Below are positions 1 through 9,234 of a DNA stretch of 64,000 bases, piece by piece. This DNA comes from Sporocytophaga sp. (GTDB lineage: Bacteria > Bacteroidota > Bacteroidia > Cytophagales > Cytophagaceae). The first letter of the stretch is position 1. Each line of letters begins with the position of its first letter. The notes under the pieces were generated by a model that saw only the letters and a list, made by a program, of their open reading frames with translations, was not told the origin of the DNA and ran no database searches. The stretch spans positions 124,001 to 188,000 of the forward strand of contig JANQAB010000010.1 in the NCBI GenBank assembly GCA_024707265.1, read 5' to 3'. A program made the position numbers and the translations under genes.

Positions 1-314
1 CTTTTATATTTCCCTGGAAAACTTTTTTCATATTATTTCCATATTCTCAAATTTACAAAGTGGTCAATATTTTAAGTTATACTTACATTGTTATTTAGTA
101 CTGGTTTTTACAATGATATATTTAACGATACTTTAATAGAAATTATAAAATTCATTAAAATGTAATTATAATTTACTGAAAATTAAACACTAAAATCTTA
201 CTTCAATTTATTTTTTCTTTTAACCTACAAATCATTAAATATAATTTACATTTATCTTGTATTTTACATTTCATAACATTAATATTCGACGATTTTAAGC
301 ATAAATAATTAAAT
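1..314. other. AT-rich intergenic region, no gene seen
   Basis: This stretch is very AT-rich and has stops in all frames. It leads into the signal-peptide gene starting at 315 and probably holds its promoter, but I could not pick out a confident Bacteroidota-type promoter (TTG / TAnnTTTG). No repeat of the families seen elsewhere in the window is present. Confidence 0.5.
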
Positions 315-2594
315 ATGAACACTATGAAAAAAATTCTACTTATTTTATTTTGTATGTTTACTACAAAATCGTTTACTCAGCCTGTCCTTTTAACATCTCT
401 GAATAAAGATAGAATTTCTTACTTTTTTTCAGTAAATGATCATTTTTATTACACCATTGATGACAGTCTTTTTCAGTCCGATGGCACTCCATCCGGAACC
501 AAATTGTTAAAAAAAACAGGGAGCTATATTTTCAATACCCCCAGACCTAACCCTATTAATAATTATTTCTTTTTTACAACACTTGAAACTAATGATTACA
601 TCTCTCTTTGGAAAAGTGATGGTTCTACAGCAAACACTGTAAAAATTGCGACTTATCGTTGGATTGAAATCTTATTTAATTATAATTCCGAATTGTATCT
701 TAACATCAATGATGGAATTCATGGCAATGAATTATGGAAGTTAAACTCAGACTTAACAACCCTTTCACTTTTAAAAGATCTTAATCCAGGGATTAATGGA
801 TCTTCTGTTCATGTGAATGAACATGTGGTTTTAAATGGCCAGTTATACTTTAAAGCAGGAGATGGAACAGGGATGGACATCTGGAAGACAGACGGAACAA
901 CTATTGGAACCTCAAAAGCAATTGATATGTCATTTGATAATTTTTTCAATCTCACAGAAATCAACGGAGTTATATTTTTTACAAGATATTACTATCAGGG
1001 ATCTACCATTTTAAAAACAGAGTTATGGAAAACGAATGGAACACTTGCGGGAACATCATTGGTAAAAGATTTTGGTGTGCCTCACAATGGATTAGTACAC
1101 TTAGTTTCATATAAGGGAAAACTTTATTTTACTTTTTATACCAATACAACAAGCAGTGGTATAGGATATGTGGGAACAAGTGATGGAACATCCCAGGGAA
1201 CCTTCCTATTTGAAAGTTTACCATATACAAATATTGAAACAGTCGCAAACAATTACTTGGTATTTTCTTCAAGAAATAGTACTTCAACTAACTATTCTTA
1301 CTTAAAAAGTGATGGTACAGAAGATGGAACCTCTCAGTTTTTCTCTTTAAACAAACCACTACCTTACTTTACATCTCTTGGCAAATACAATTTCTTTATG
1401 GATAATTCTCAACGTGAGCTTTATCAAAGCGATTATAGTTCTGAAAATTCAAAGGCAGTTACAAGTATTTTCGGTGGTTCTTTTGGAGGCTCTCAAAACC
1501 TTTTTACTGCAGGAGATAAATTGTTTTTTACAACGGAAACCATAGGCGCAAACCCTGCTAATATGAAGTTGTGGTCATACGATCCAACCAAACCATCTAA
1601 CGGAGCCCCATATTTTACACTTGTTGACGCAGACACTGATCAGGACTTAATATGGATAAAAAATAATGATTATATATTAAAAGAATTTAATAAAAATTAT
1701 ACTATCCGTTATAATCCAGGTTCATTGGCCGGTAACACGAAAAGTGTAAAATTCAGACTCAATTATTCAACAGCAAGAATAGAAAACGATGAACCTTATT
1801 CTATAAGTGGGGATAATAACGGTGATTTTAATACCTGGAATTTTTCTGGTCTTGGTTCTTACACACTTTCAGCCACACCATACAAAAAAATTAATGTAAC
1901 TGGTGGTACGTCAGGACCTGCCCTTTCAATTGGCATCACCATTAAAGATATCAGCAGACCCAAGGTTACTTCCTTTACCTTAGTAAATGCCATTACAGAT
2001 ATTGACATCATTACATTAACAGAAGGATCCACAATTGATTTATCAAATTTGCCAGCAAACCGTTTAAACATCAGAGCAAATCTTGATTCACTTCCGGTTT
2101 CTAAAGTAATTTTTAATTTTGATGGATATACAGCAACTGAACCCTTTGCTCCCTATGCTTTATTTGGAGATTACGGCGGAGATTATAGATCAGGAAGCTT
2201 GTCTGTTGGAAGTCATACGTTAAAAGCTACTCCTTATAATGCTTCCAATGTGGCAGGCAAATTTCTGGAAATAACATTCGAAGCCTTTAGGTCAGGCCTT
2301 CGTGAAGATCTTTACACCGAAAGTGATAACAGCTTTTCAAAAATAAAAGTGATGCCCAACCCATCAGTGGATAAATTTGAATTTTCTATAAATAATGGAC
2401 ATGCAGGGTTTTCTACTTTAGAGATATTTGCTTTAGATGGAAGCGTAGTAGGCAAGATTTTTTCAGGCAATGTATCAGAGAATGAAACTCTGAATCTAAA
2501 GTGGGATAGTGAAAATAATCCTTCAGGAATTTATATCCTAAAATATACTAACGAAAAAGATACTATAACACAGAAACTAATTTTAAATAAATAG
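315..2594 (+). CDS. Secreted ELWxxDGT-repeat protein with T9SS type A sorting domain
   Basis: The 759-residue product starts with a signal peptide (MKKILLILFCMFTTKSFTQ; the upstream ATG at 315 adds MNT). Residues about 40-350 hold several copies of the ELWKxDGTxxGT motif, for example QSDGTPSGT, LWKSDGS, DIWKTDGTTIGT, ELWKTNGTLAGT and LKSDGTEDGT. Such repeats are thought to form a beta-propeller. A beta-sandwich-like middle follows, then a C-terminal domain starting KVMPNPSVDKFEF and ending GIYILKYTNEKDTITQKLI, which is the T9SS type A sorting signal. The product should therefore be exported to the outer membrane surface or the medium. Its ligand is unknown. It is a single gene with its own terminator. 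Confidence 0.9.
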   Translation: MNTMKKILLILFCMFTTKSFTQPVLLTSLNKDRISYFFSVNDHFYYTIDDSLFQSDGTPSGTKLLKKTGSYIFNTPRPNPINNYFFFTTLETNDYISLWKSDGSTANTVKIATYRWIEILFNYNSELYLNINDGIHGNELWKLNSDLTTLSLLKDLNPGINGSSVHVNEHVVLNGQLYFKAGDGTGMDIWKTDGTTIGTSKAIDMSFDNFFNLTEINGVIFFTRYYYQGSTILKTELWKTNGTLAGTSLVKDFGVPHNGLVHLVSYKGKLYFTFYTNTTSSGIGYVGTSDGTSQGTFLFESLPYTNIETVANNYLVFSSRNSTSTNYSYLKSDGTEDGTSQFFSLNKPLPYFTSLGKYNFFMDNSQRELYQSDYSSENSKAVTSIFGGSFGGSQNLFTAGDKLFFTTETIGANPANMKLWSYDPTKPSNGAPYFTLVDADTDQDLIWIKNNDYILKEFNKNYTIRYNPGSLAGNTKSVKFRLNYSTARIENDEPYSISGDNNGDFNTWNFSGLGSYTLSATPYKKINVTGGTSGPALSIGITIKDISRPKVTSFTLVNAITDIDIITLTEGSTIDLSNLPANRLNIRANLDSLPVSKVIFNFDGYTATEPFAPYALFGDYGGDYRSGSLSVGSHTLKATPYNASNVAGKFLEITFEAFRSGLREDLYTESDNSFSKIKVMPNPSVDKFEFSINNGHAGFSTLEIFALDGSVVGKIFSGNVSENETLNLKWDSENNPSGIYILKYTNEKDTITQKLILNK

Positions 2595-2663
2595 AATAAT
2601 GTAAACTGGAACCAGTATAAAATTTTAGATTAATCATTCATTCTCTTTTCTGTGTATCTCCCC

Positions 2664-2704
2664 AAAACAAGAAGCCCTGATTTTGTCGGGGTTTCTTGTT
2701 TTTT
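2664..2704 (+). terminator. Rho-independent terminator after the ELWxxDGT gene
   Basis: The arms AAAACAAGAAGCCC and GGGGTTTCTTGTTTT pair around a TGATTTTGTC loop and run into a T-rich tail. The hairpin lies 70 bases after the stop codon of the upstream gene. Confidence 0.7.
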
Positions 2705-2822
2705 GCAATAAAATCGTTCATTGAATTTAATTGGAACAGACAGTATCGTTCTGATCATAATCAACCTCAGGTCTTTCGATCTGAACATTTTAGATGGCAT
2801 AAGGAATGTCAAAGTTCCTCCT

Positions 2823-3060
2823 CCCCGGCCGGTGTCTGCACCATAGTCAACTTAACGTTGTTTAGTAAACCACAATTCGCTGTTTGGTCATCCTGAGCTC
2901 TGCGAAGGATCTGAGAGTCACAAAATAATTTGCAATAACAATCGATAATCTGCGGGATAGCTTAGTTTTATTCATTTTGAAAGCTCAGATGCTTCACAAG
3001 TTCAGCATGACAAAGGAAAGACTCCTTAGGTTGACGGCTATGGTGTGTCACAGGCCGGGG
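2823..3060. repeat. Nested palindromic (REPIN/MITE-like) element, copy 1
   Basis: This element of about 240 bp is nearly identical to 5038-5273 and related to 38398-38635. It has nested inverted pairs. The outer arm is GGCCGGTGTCTGCACC, degenerate on the right as GTGTCACAGGCC. Next is CCATAG(CCG)TCAACTTAA opposite TTAGGTTGACGGCTATGG. The inner pair is GTCATCCTGAGC..GAAGGATCTGAG opposite CTCAGATGCTTCAC..TTCAGCATGAC. It has no coding capacity. The left core arm lacks the CCG present in copy 2. Confidence 0.8.
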
Positions 3061-3245
3061 AATAGACTTCCGAGGTACTCCACCGGACCTCGGAGGTGCG
3101 AAAACCCTTGATCATATATCTATCTAATTCAACATCTCTCCAATGACTTCCTACCCGGCCTTTGTCTCATAGGACAGGCGCACACTGTTTGATCAGATCC
3201 ATAACCTTCTGGCTTTTTATAGTCGGAGTTTTTTTTGATAGCCTG

Positions 3246-3293
3246 GAATAGCGATGCAATCGCTATTCTCGCAAATCCTCGATGCAATCGAGG
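3246..3293. repeat. Two adjacent short hairpins
   Basis: GAATAGCGAT-gca-ATCGCTATTC at 3246-3268 is followed by CCTCGAT-gca-ATCGAGG at 3277-3293. The first belongs to a palindrome family also present at 38317-38339. Both lie in the non-coding region before the delta-60 gene. Confidence 0.6.
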
Positions 3294-3499
3294 ACAATTA
3301 ATTGAAAACTGAGGATATACTGGTCACCAATCTATTTAACTGCGTATATAGAAGAGTATTTGCAGGTCTTTCATTTTATTTTTAGGGAAGATTCTTATTA
3401 TCGGTATAGCATTGGAGGATTCTTTCATCCGGATAATAAGGCAAATACATCTTTTAACATTACCTTTTATCATTTTAACTTTTTCCAAAATCAAACTCT

Positions 3500-4918
3500 A
3501 TGAAAAGTACAATTACTTTTGTTCTAATGTTTTTTATTCTGCGATTATCAGCTCAACCGGATGGTAGCGTAGCCCAAATTCTCAGCGAATCTGAATTTGT
3601 AAAATGCCCCTATTCTTACCCTGAATCCTATCACATTTTTCCGGACAAAAACGGTAACATCGTTGCCGTGGGCCTGCTCTTTGTTAAAGAAGAGAATGGG
3701 TTTAACTGGAGAGCTATAAGATTCAACAACGAAGGAAAGAGAATTGCTGAATCTGCACCGGAGGGACTGCTCGCTTTCTATAAGGTCTTAGTACAGGAAG
3801 ATAATAAAATCATATTTCTTACTTCAACTTATGAGAATAACGTTCCTTATGGCAAGGTCATGCGCCTGAACGAAGACCTTTCTGTCGATAATACTTTTAC
3901 CAGTGCTACCGAACTTCGGGAAATCATGCCGGTGTTGTATGGCGCCGGAGCTTTGGCGCTTGATAAACAGAATCGGATTTATGTCGGTGCCACGAAAAGA
4001 ATGGGGCCAGAACCCGAGAATGAAAGATTTATATATCGATTGCTTCCGAATGGTAGCCTGGATGAGGATTTTCAGGATGCCCTTCCTGAACATGTAAGCA
4101 ACTTCTTTACATATGGCATCACTGTACAGGATGATGGTAAAATCCTGGTTTCGGGAGTAACCACTTCAAATAGCTCATCTATTATCCGTCTCAATGAAGA
4201 CGGATCGCTCGACGAATCTTTTCATGTGCCATTGGCTGAAGGGAATGCTTTTAGCATGTTGATAGATGATCAGAAAAGGATCCTGGTAGGTGGTACATTT
4301 CATTACTGTAATGACGAGCCTGCATATAAAATCGTAAGGCTGCTACCGGACGGAACAACAGATGCTTCATTTATTACCGGAAGCGGCTTCGGTGACTATC
4401 GCGATTATAAGGTGAGAAACTTGTGGTTGCACGAAAATGGTAAAATAGGAGTCAGTGGAGAGGTTTATCAATATAAAGGTGCTTATGTACGTCAGTTCGC
4501 TATTCTGAACGATGATGGAACAATCTGGCAGACGTATCAATGGAGCAATACGTTTGATAATTTATCTTCTGTCTATAGCATGTGTAAGGTGGATGATGAT
4601 AAGCTTGCGCTCTTTGGCTTATTTGGAGATACCTATAAGGTGGGTGTAATAGGCGGTCCGGTGGTTGCCGGCACAACTGAGCAAGTTGCGGGCAATAATC
4701 AAATCAGCAATGCTTGGCTTAATAACAGCATTCTTGAATTGTATTCCCAGGAGTCTGAAACTTATGAGATCTATTCTATAACCGGGCAATTATGTGCTAA
4801 AGGTATTCTCAAAGATCATAAAGAAAGTTTATCAGTTGCAGCATGGCCAAACTCTTTGTATACGGTTTACTTTCATTCCCCACAAGGATATACCAGTATA
4901 AAAGTAATAAAGAACTAA
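3500..4918 (+). CDS. Secreted delta-60 repeat protein
   Basis: The 472-residue product begins with a short signal peptide (MKSTITFVLMFFILRLSAQ). The body consists of repeats of the form DxxGKILVGG...IIRLNxDGSLDxSF, for example around residues 105-135, 205-245 and 250-290. This is the delta-60 (DUF5122) repeat, a probable beta-propeller blade. The C terminus (about residues 400-472: ILELYSQESETYEIYSITG, then TSIKVIKN) resembles a short T9SS type A sorting domain, but the usual PNP motif is not visible, so export by T9SS is only probable. Function is unknown. The gene stands alone and ends at a strong terminator. Confidence 0.82.
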   Translation: MKSTITFVLMFFILRLSAQPDGSVAQILSESEFVKCPYSYPESYHIFPDKNGNIVAVGLLFVKEENGFNWRAIRFNNEGKRIAESAPEGLLAFYKVLVQEDNKIIFLTSTYENNVPYGKVMRLNEDLSVDNTFTSATELREIMPVLYGAGALALDKQNRIYVGATKRMGPEPENERFIYRLLPNGSLDEDFQDALPEHVSNFFTYGITVQDDGKILVSGVTTSNSSSIIRLNEDGSLDESFHVPLAEGNAFSMLIDDQKRILVGGTFHYCNDEPAYKIVRLLPDGTTDASFITGSGFGDYRDYKVRNLWLHENGKIGVSGEVYQYKGAYVRQFAILNDDGTIWQTYQWSNTFDNLSSVYSMCKVDDDKLALFGLFGDTYKVGVIGGPVVAGTTEQVAGNNQISNAWLNNSILELYSQESETYEIYSITGQLCAKGILKDHKESLSVAAWPNSLYTVYFHSPQGYTSIKVIKN

Positions 4919-4921
4919 TAT

Positions 4922-4961
4922 AAAAGAGGCTGTAGCAAATAAAGGTTACAGCCTCTTTTAT
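4922..4961 (+). terminator. Rho-independent terminator after the delta-60 gene
   Basis: A 13-bp stem AAAAGAGGCTGTA / TACAGCCTCTTTT begins 3 bases after the stop codon and is followed by TATT. It could act on both strands. Confidence 0.8.
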
Positions 4962-5037
4962 TAAATCAACTATCAATTAAACTTTGCTTTCTCTTTCACA
5001 CCTCCTTCTCCTATAGTCCTCGGTGTTCCTCCTCCCC

Positions 5038-5273
5038 GGCCGGTGTCTGCACCATAGCCGTCAACTTAACGTTGTTTAGTAAACCACAATTCGCTGTTTG
5101 GTCATCCTGAGCTCTGCGAAGGATCTGAGAGTCACAAAACAATTTGCAATAACAATCGATAATCTGCGGGATAGCTTAGTTTTATTCATTTTGAAAGCTC
5201 AGATGCTTCACAAGTTCAGCATGACAAAGGAAAGACTCCTTAGGTTGACGGCTATGGTGCAGACACCGGCCGG
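5038..5273. repeat. Nested palindromic element, copy 2 (most complete)
   Basis: The outermost arms are perfect inverse copies: GGCCGGTGTCTGCACC at the left and GGTGCAGACACCGGCC at the right. Inside them lie CCATAGCCGTCAACTTAA and TTAGGTTGACGGCTATGG, and inside those the GTCATCCTGAG / CTCAG..CATGAC pair. The right outer arm runs directly into GGAATCTTTCCAAAAGT, the left-end sequence of the second RAYT-type element (compare 41880 and 58330). Confidence 0.85.
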
Positions 5274-5352
5274 AATCTTTCCAAAAGTTCTGCATTAAAT
5301 AATACTGGATCCCTCTCTGGTTGAAGTCTCTTAACTTCAACCCACTTACACC

Positions 5353-5426
5353 GTGGCCTGTCCCCCGACAGGACACAATTTTCCATCTGCTAAAACTCCT
5401 CCGTGGTCTGTCCCCTGACAGGCCAC
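5353..5426. repeat. Pair of REP palindromes beside the RAYT gene
   Basis: Two hairpins of the GTGGCCTGTC...GACAGGCCAC type lie at 5353-5375 and 5403-5426, 13 bases before the RAYT stop codon. A third copy lies at 7036-7060 on the other side of the gene, beyond the inserted IS. REP sequences next to a RAYT are normally its substrates (established for REP/RAYT pairs in general). The same palindrome caps the nested element at 38398-38635. Confidence 0.75.
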
Positions 5427-5438
5427 AACTTCCCTTCA

Positions 5439-5999
5439 CTAAAACCTTTCCATATAATGAGTTAATATCTCAAATTCATCAAATCCATTTTCGTAAAAAT
5501 TGGCAGATGACCACTTATAATCTTCTGGACGTTTGACAAGATTCCATCTATCATTTAAAGGATTCAAATGGATGTAATCAATTTTTTGCTCAACTTTCTT
5601 TTTTGAATTCATTAATACTGCAAGAGGATCGCGCTTCCAGAACCTGTGTGACCGTTCAGAGGTTTGTTCGACAAAAAATGGTAGTACCTTCGGATGGTCT
5701 TTTCGAAGATTCTTTAAGAATTGACTACTTGTCCATTTATTGAAAGATGCATGTGGGCTTTCCTTTCCATTTAATTCAAGTAGTTCCCAAACTAAATGCA
5801 TGTGATTGGGCATTATGACATATGCATAAACCACTATCTTCTTATTTTCTACAAGCCACTTTAATTCTTCTAAGATAGTTAGTTTAAATTTGTCTTCTTT
5901 TAAAAGATGTTTCCAATCCTTTATTGTATTTGTCCAGAAATAAACTTCTTTATAATTCATCCTGGAGTTGCGAGTTATTTTTAAAAAGGGATTTTCCAT
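5439..5999 (-). CDS. REP-associated tyrosine transposase (RAYT, Y1/HUH family)
   Basis: The 186-residue product is an HUH single-strand transposase of the Y1_Tnp (IS200-like) fold. The metal-binding motif is PNHMHLVW with His66 and His68. The catalytic tyrosine is Tyr142 in KIDYIHLNP. The late motif YKWSSA, typical of RAYTs, is also present. RAYTs nick and rejoin REP hairpins. Three GTGGCCTGTC-type hairpins flank the gene and are likely substrates. Translation may start at Met14 (5960), since related remnants begin MNxxEVYFW. The reading frame is intact. An IS1595-family element sits 14 bases upstream of the start and probably separates the gene from its promoter. Confidence 0.9.
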   Translation of the reverse strand: MENPFLKITRNSRMNYKEVYFWTNTIKDWKHLLKEDKFKLTILEELKWLVENKKIVVYAYVIMPNHMHLVWELLELNGKESPHASFNKWTSSQFLKNLRKDHPKVLPFFVEQTSERSHRFWKRDPLAVLMNSKKKVEQKIDYIHLNPLNDRWNLVKRPEDYKWSSANFYENGFDEFEILTHYMERF

Positions 6000-6020
6000 A
6001 GCTCCTGCAATTTAATAAAA

Positions 6021-7008
6021 TAGGATTACCCATTTAGATCGCTTGATTTTTAATTTGAGAATATGTAATAGGAGCTCCAGCAACCATTCTTTTAAGAATA
6101 TTCTCAAGGATATTCTTTCTGAAGTTTCTTCTGTTAAATCTGTAGAAATATTCCTGTAGGTACTTATTCATGTACTCTTTGTTGCAATACGAATGAACTC
6201 CCCGTATCCAGTTTTTAAAATTCCTTATTTGGATATGGAGCATCTTAAAATTCTCTCCTTTTTCAGACAGTTTCTGTTTTAGATTCGGATATTCTGCTTT
6301 AAGAGGCTTATATCCACTCCATCCATCGGTTTCTATCTTTGCATCCCTTGCAATATGTTGCTCAAATATAGGTTTTAATGAGCCATAGGAATAATCTGTA
6401 ATTACTTGTGCATATCCTCTTCCTGCTGTTCCATTGCGATGTTCGATGGCTATTACTACTCTGATCTTTTCTTCGCTAGCACTTCTTCCTTGCTGGCCTT
6501 TTTGCGGAGTGCCTATTTCAAATTCATCTACGTGAACCTCATCTTCCAAAGGATGTTCCAGGCTACTTTTCATAGCTTCCTGTACTTTTTACCTGAACAA
6601 CCATGTTGTTTTTTGCTGCAATTGAAATCTTTCCGCCAGCCAAACACTATTTGCACCTTTCTTACTGGTAACTATTTCATACAACATCTCAAATGCTAAT
6701 GATATAGAAAATTTTATCTTGTGAAAAAAAGTACCTGATGTTGCGGACTCATCATATTGGCACTTTGTACATCTTCTACTATATGGTTGCTTACCTCTGG
6801 AATAGGTTGTTCTTACAACCTTTACATTCATAACCATCCCCCCCATTTTAACTCCGCTAAATATTGTAAACATGACGAATTATCAGGATATTTCTCTTTG
6901 AATTCTTTACGACTAAGGCCCTTATCTATTTTCATACTTCTTTTTTGGGAAAAATAGATAGCCTCGATGCAACCAGTCTGCGTTCAGATATTTAAATGGG
7001 TAATCCTA
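6021..7008 (-). mobile_element. IS1595-family (ISXO2-like) insertion sequence, 988 bp
   Basis: The ends are 16-bp perfect terminal inverted repeats, TAGGATTACCCATTTA at 6021-6036 and its complement ending at 7008. They are flanked by a perfect 8-bp target duplication TAATAAAA at 6013-6020 and 7009-7016, the length expected for IS1595. It carries one transposase gene on the minus strand, which is broken. The insertion separates the RAYT gene from its right-hand REP palindrome at 7036-7060. Confidence 0.88.
6034..6936 (-). pseudogene. Broken ISXO2-like DDE transposase
   Basis: The start is at MKIDKGLSRKEFKEKYPD (6936). The CxxC zinc-ribbon region (ECKGCK ... CTKCQYDES) is spread over different frames. 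A run of seven G near 6839-6845 has one base too many for the expected KWGDGYECKGC, and a second shift must restore the frame near 6810. An in-frame TAA at 6589-6591 then splits the protein in the sequence TTWLFR*KVQEAMKSS. The C-terminal half keeps the ISXO2 core (VHVDEFEIG, ETDGWSGY, HSYCNKEYMNKYLQEYFYRFNRR). The element is probably unable to move by itself. Confidence 0.8.
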
Positions 7009-7035
7009 TAATAAAATTTAATTACTATAAACAGA

Positions 7036-7060
7036 GTGGCCTGTCGGGGGGACAGGCCAC
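7036..7060. repeat. REP palindrome, right of the RAYT/IS region
   Basis: GTGGCCTGTC-GGGGG-GACAGGCCAC is a perfect 10-bp stem. It matches the two REPs at 5353-5426, so it was probably the 5' REP of the RAYT locus before the IS1595-family insertion. Confidence 0.75.
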
Positions 7061-7295
7061 GGTGGTGCCTTCTATCAGTCCCTTCTTTCCAAAATAATTG
7101 ACCGCACTCGAATATATATAACCCTCCGGACATCTGACATTACCTTCCCTATCAGGATTATCATGGATCTTTTTAATGTTCGCGGGTAAAGACATCGACC
7201 CATTCTACTTCTGCGGTCGGGATAAAATATAATCCTTTCGGATCATTAATCGTATGTTTGAATGAAATACCTGGTTATTTTATTATTCTCCTAAT

Positions 7296-7333
7296 AAAAA
7301 AATAGCCCCGATAAATATCCGGGCTATTTTTTA
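7296..7333. terminator. Bidirectional terminator-like hairpin
   Basis: The arms AAAAAAATAGCCC and GGGCTATTTTTTT form an A/T-flanked hairpin that works on either strand. No intact gene ends here now, so it may mark the end of a lost gene or insulate the MocR gene from upstream transcription. Confidence 0.65.
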
Positions 7334-7465
7334 AGACCACCTTGATTTTTAAATTTGTCTGCCTTTGGAAGCCGCAGGTCAAAAGACTTCCAATGTGTGG
7401 ACAAAAGTTTAAAGATTTCAGCCAGAATTGGTTCTTTTGTCGTTGAGTACCCAGAGCTTATAAGT

Positions 7466-8938
7466 ATGACAGCCCAAACATTACCATTCTCTACCCTCAT
7501 CCAAATCGATAGACAATCTTCAATTCCTATATTCAGGCAGCTCGCAGACGGCTTGATTGATTTGATCAAAAAAGGAAAAATTAAACCAGGTTATCAATTG
7601 CCGCCAAGCCGGGATATGGCATCAATGCTAAAACTAAACCGTACAACGGTAGTCGCAGCCTATGAAGAATTACAGACCCAGGGTTGGTTTGAAGTGGTAG
7701 AACGAAAAGGCAATTTTGTTTCCCGACACCTGCCTGTTACCAATCCAAAACCATTTGAGACTGAGACATCGAACAAAATTATTACCCAGGATCAGAATTT
7801 TTACAAACAGATTACCGTCCGTCAGTCAGCAACAAGGCAGTTAGAACCTTATCAGCTGATGATCAATGATGGTTATCCTGATGCCAGAATTGCACCATTA
7901 GATTTGATCATTGACCGCTACAGGTTCTTGTCAAAAAGAACAAAACTCCACCAAAAACTACTAACTGGCAGCGCATCCGGAAGCACTTCATTGAGAACAG
8001 AACTTGCCCTTTTTTTGTCCAGGACCAGGGCACTGGATATAACCCCTGAACAAGTCTTGGTCACCCATGGAGCACAATTGGCAATTACCATTGCAGCAAG
8101 TATGATACTCCAGCCAGGCAGCACTGTTATTGTCGGAGACCTTAACTACGTACTGGCTGACAGGCTTTTTGAACAGCTAAGTGCTAAGCTTATTAAGGTT
8201 AAAGTTGACGAAGACGGAATTGATGTTGATGCAATCGAGAACATCTGCAAACAGTCAAGACCTAATCTCCTGTATATCATTCCCCACCACCATCACCCGA
8301 CAACCGTAACCCTCAGTGCAGAAAGACGGGTCAAGCTTTTGAATATCATTCAACGTTATCGTCTCCCGGTGATCGAAGATGATTACGATTATGATTTTCA
8401 CTATGAGAATGCCCCGATATTGCCATTAGCCAGTGCAGAACACAATGGATATGTGCTTTACATAGGATCTATTTCTAAAACATTGGCCCCAACCATCAGG
8501 CTGGGATATCTGATTGGAGGGGATGATTTCATATGGCAGGCATCTAAGCTCAAACAGTTACTGGAGATCCGGGGCGATGTATTGTTCGAAGAATCTGTTG
8601 CCCATCTTTTCAGTAGCGGTGAGATGCAGAGACATCTGCGAAGATCTGTAAAGCTATACAGAAAGAGGCGGGACGAGTTTTGCAAGCTTTTAAATGCTTC
8701 TTTGGGAGACATTACCAGTTTTACTTCACCGAAAGGAGGTATGGCAGTTTGGACCGAGTTTGATCCGGGATATTCCATACCTCATCTCTCAGAAAGACTA
8801 GCGGTCAAGGGCATTTACTTGAATGATGGAAGCCTTTACAAATACAAAAATGATGTTAATGGAATAAGGCTTGGTTTCGCTTCCTTGAATGAAAATGAGA
8901 TGCAAACTTTTGCTGAAGCCCTAAAGGCATCTCGGTGA
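7466..8938 (+). CDS. MocR/PdxR-family regulator (GntR HTH plus aminotransferase domain)
   Basis: The product combines an N-terminal GntR winged helix (from the start used here: PIFRQLADGLIDLIKKGKI ... LPPSRDMASMLKLNRTTVVAAYEEL) with a type I aminotransferase-like domain. The PLP-lysine motif is visible as YIGSISKTLAPTIRLGYL, and VIEDDYDYDFHYE is the usual MocR signature. The frame is open from 7355, but the first 37 residues are not family-like, so Met at 7466 (MTAQTLPFSTLIQIDRQS) is the likely start. The length of 490 residues fits the family. MocR proteins usually control vitamin B6 or amino-acid genes; no such target is adjacent. The gene is convergent with the NmrA-like gene. Confidence 0.9.
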   Translation: MTAQTLPFSTLIQIDRQSSIPIFRQLADGLIDLIKKGKIKPGYQLPPSRDMASMLKLNRTTVVAAYEELQTQGWFEVVERKGNFVSRHLPVTNPKPFETETSNKIITQDQNFYKQITVRQSATRQLEPYQLMINDGYPDARIAPLDLIIDRYRFLSKRTKLHQKLLTGSASGSTSLRTELALFLSRTRALDITPEQVLVTHGAQLAITIAASMILQPGSTVIVGDLNYVLADRLFEQLSAKLIKVKVDEDGIDVDAIENICKQSRPNLLYIIPHHHHPTTVTLSAERRVKLLNIIQRYRLPVIEDDYDYDFHYENAPILPLASAEHNGYVLYIGSISKTLAPTIRLGYLIGGDDFIWQASKLKQLLEIRGDVLFEESVAHLFSSGEMQRHLRRSVKLYRKRRDEFCKLLNASLGDITSFTSPKGGMAVWTEFDPGYSIPHLSERLAVKGIYLNDGSLYKYKNDVNGIRLGFASLNENEMQTFAEALKASR

Positions 8939-9234
8939 GATGAATTTCACTTTTTTTAATCCATAAGCAATTGTTATCCAGTTACGATCAGCAAGCCCCT
9001 AAAACCACCGACTGGAATGTTTCAATAACAAAATGGCGGCGGACCTTCCGCAAAAACTCGATCAGTTGTATATGATTCTCTGGCCCTCCCATTCAAAAAA
9101 ATGGTTGAAAAGATGAAGGTCAATGAAGATTGATATGGTAAGGCCAGAGGTGTAATGAGCTATTTTATTTTCTCTCCTTCGACAGTTTTTTTGCTATGAT
9201 GGTAAAAATATCAGGGCAGCTATTTCAGTTTCGG
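8939..9234. other. Convergent intergenic region with possible coding scrap
   Basis: This lies between two convergent genes. A short open stretch near 9062-9134 (VVYDSLALPFKKMVEKMKVNED) reads like protein but has no start or recognisable family, and could be debris of a lost gene. No clear terminator hairpin was seen. Confidence 0.3.

Noticed and set aside
5098..5536. Short open frames on both strands around 5.1-5.5 kb
   Set aside because: They lie in the nested palindromic element and REP pair, and the same frames are not kept between repeat copies.
7324..7569. 81-residue minus-strand frame overlapping the MocR start
   Set aside because: It overlaps the MocR coding region and a terminator, and has no domain signal.
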